Below are positions 59,877 through 59,886 of a stretch of 59,886 bases of DNA, in pieces. Each line of letters starts with the position of its first letter. Within the stretch, counting starts at the first letter, position 1. The notes beneath the pieces were generated by a model that was not told where the DNA came from, ran no database searches, and saw nothing but the letters and a program-made list of their open reading frames with translations. The DNA comes from Actinacidiphila acididurans. Its GTDB lineage: Bacteria > Actinomycetota > Actinomycetes > Streptomycetales > Streptomycetaceae. The position numbers and the translations under genes were made by a program. The stretch lies in assembly GCF_016918855.1 (NCBI RefSeq), contig NZ_JADKYB010000036.1, positions 1-59,886 on the forward strand, given 5' to 3'.

Positions 59877-59886
59877 GGGGTCGGGG

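Overview
The window is very GC-rich chromosomal DNA with third-codon positions almost always G or C, frequent GTG/TTG starts, Shine-Dalgarno sites of the GGAGG type, long antisense open frames, and gene families characteristic of Streptomyces and close relatives (SigE-type sigma factor, PucR regulator, XRE-TPR regulator, zinc-ribbon membrane protein, rifampin monooxygenase with its RAE element). I read it as a piece of accessory or arm-like chromosome of a Streptomycetaceae member. No rRNA, tRNA, CRISPR array, transposase, integrase or replication origin was seen.

Layout. 1-7 kb: small unrelated genes (DUF4253 protein, methyltransferase, alpha/beta hydrolase with a two-site operator over its promoter, APH-fold kinase, lipoprotein, large secreted protein with an HEWHE motif). 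7.2-12.6 kb: a four-gene minus-strand operon coding for an XRE/TPR regulator, a TIR-domain protein, a P-loop NTPase with Arg in place of the Walker A Lys, and a membrane-anchored protein. It looks like an NTP-dependent conflict or immune module and is the best candidate here for a little-described system. 12.8-15.3 kb: large secreted Ig-like protein. 16-18.3 kb: an ECF (SigE-type) sigma factor coupled to a membrane sensor/anti-sigma-like protein, next to a secreted paralogue of the sensor domain. 18.4-23 kb: SpoIIE-type phosphatase, zinc-ribbon membrane protein, FMN-binding oxidoreductase, TerD and MarC proteins. 23-28 kb: YncE-propeller/alkaline-phosphatase-fold secreted protein and an FAD oxidoreductase. 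28.4-32.6 kb: GH35 beta-galactosidase.

32.9-40.6 kb: a catabolic cluster of NCS1 permease, divergent PucR regulator, cytosine-deaminase-like enzyme, isopenicillin-N-synthase-like oxygenase, glutamine-synthetase-like ligase and amidohydrolase. The last two correspond to the two halves of fungal FluG. An exact 3 x 108-bp tandem repeat separates them. 40.6-47.2 kb: CBS protein, PNGase-A-like amidase and a GH2 enzyme with two discoidin modules inserted in its fold, behind a LacI-type operator. 47.5-53.8 kb: small genes, a 5'-truncated epimerase, a kinase-fold protein and rifampin monooxygenase (rox) with a near-perfect RAE upstream. 54-57 kb: second GH2 enzyme. 57.5-59.9 kb: two TetR regulators, a long hairpin with an AT-rich core, and a 20/21-bp minisatellite.

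Four secreted glycan-active enzymes (GH35, PNGase A, two GH2) suggest growth on plant or glycoprotein glycans. The FluG-like cluster suggests import and stepwise breakdown of a nucleobase-like or aminated compound. The remaining genes are mainly regulatory, stress-related or defensive. Starts were chosen from ribosome-binding sites and reading-frame logic. All functional names come from motif recognition, not database searches.
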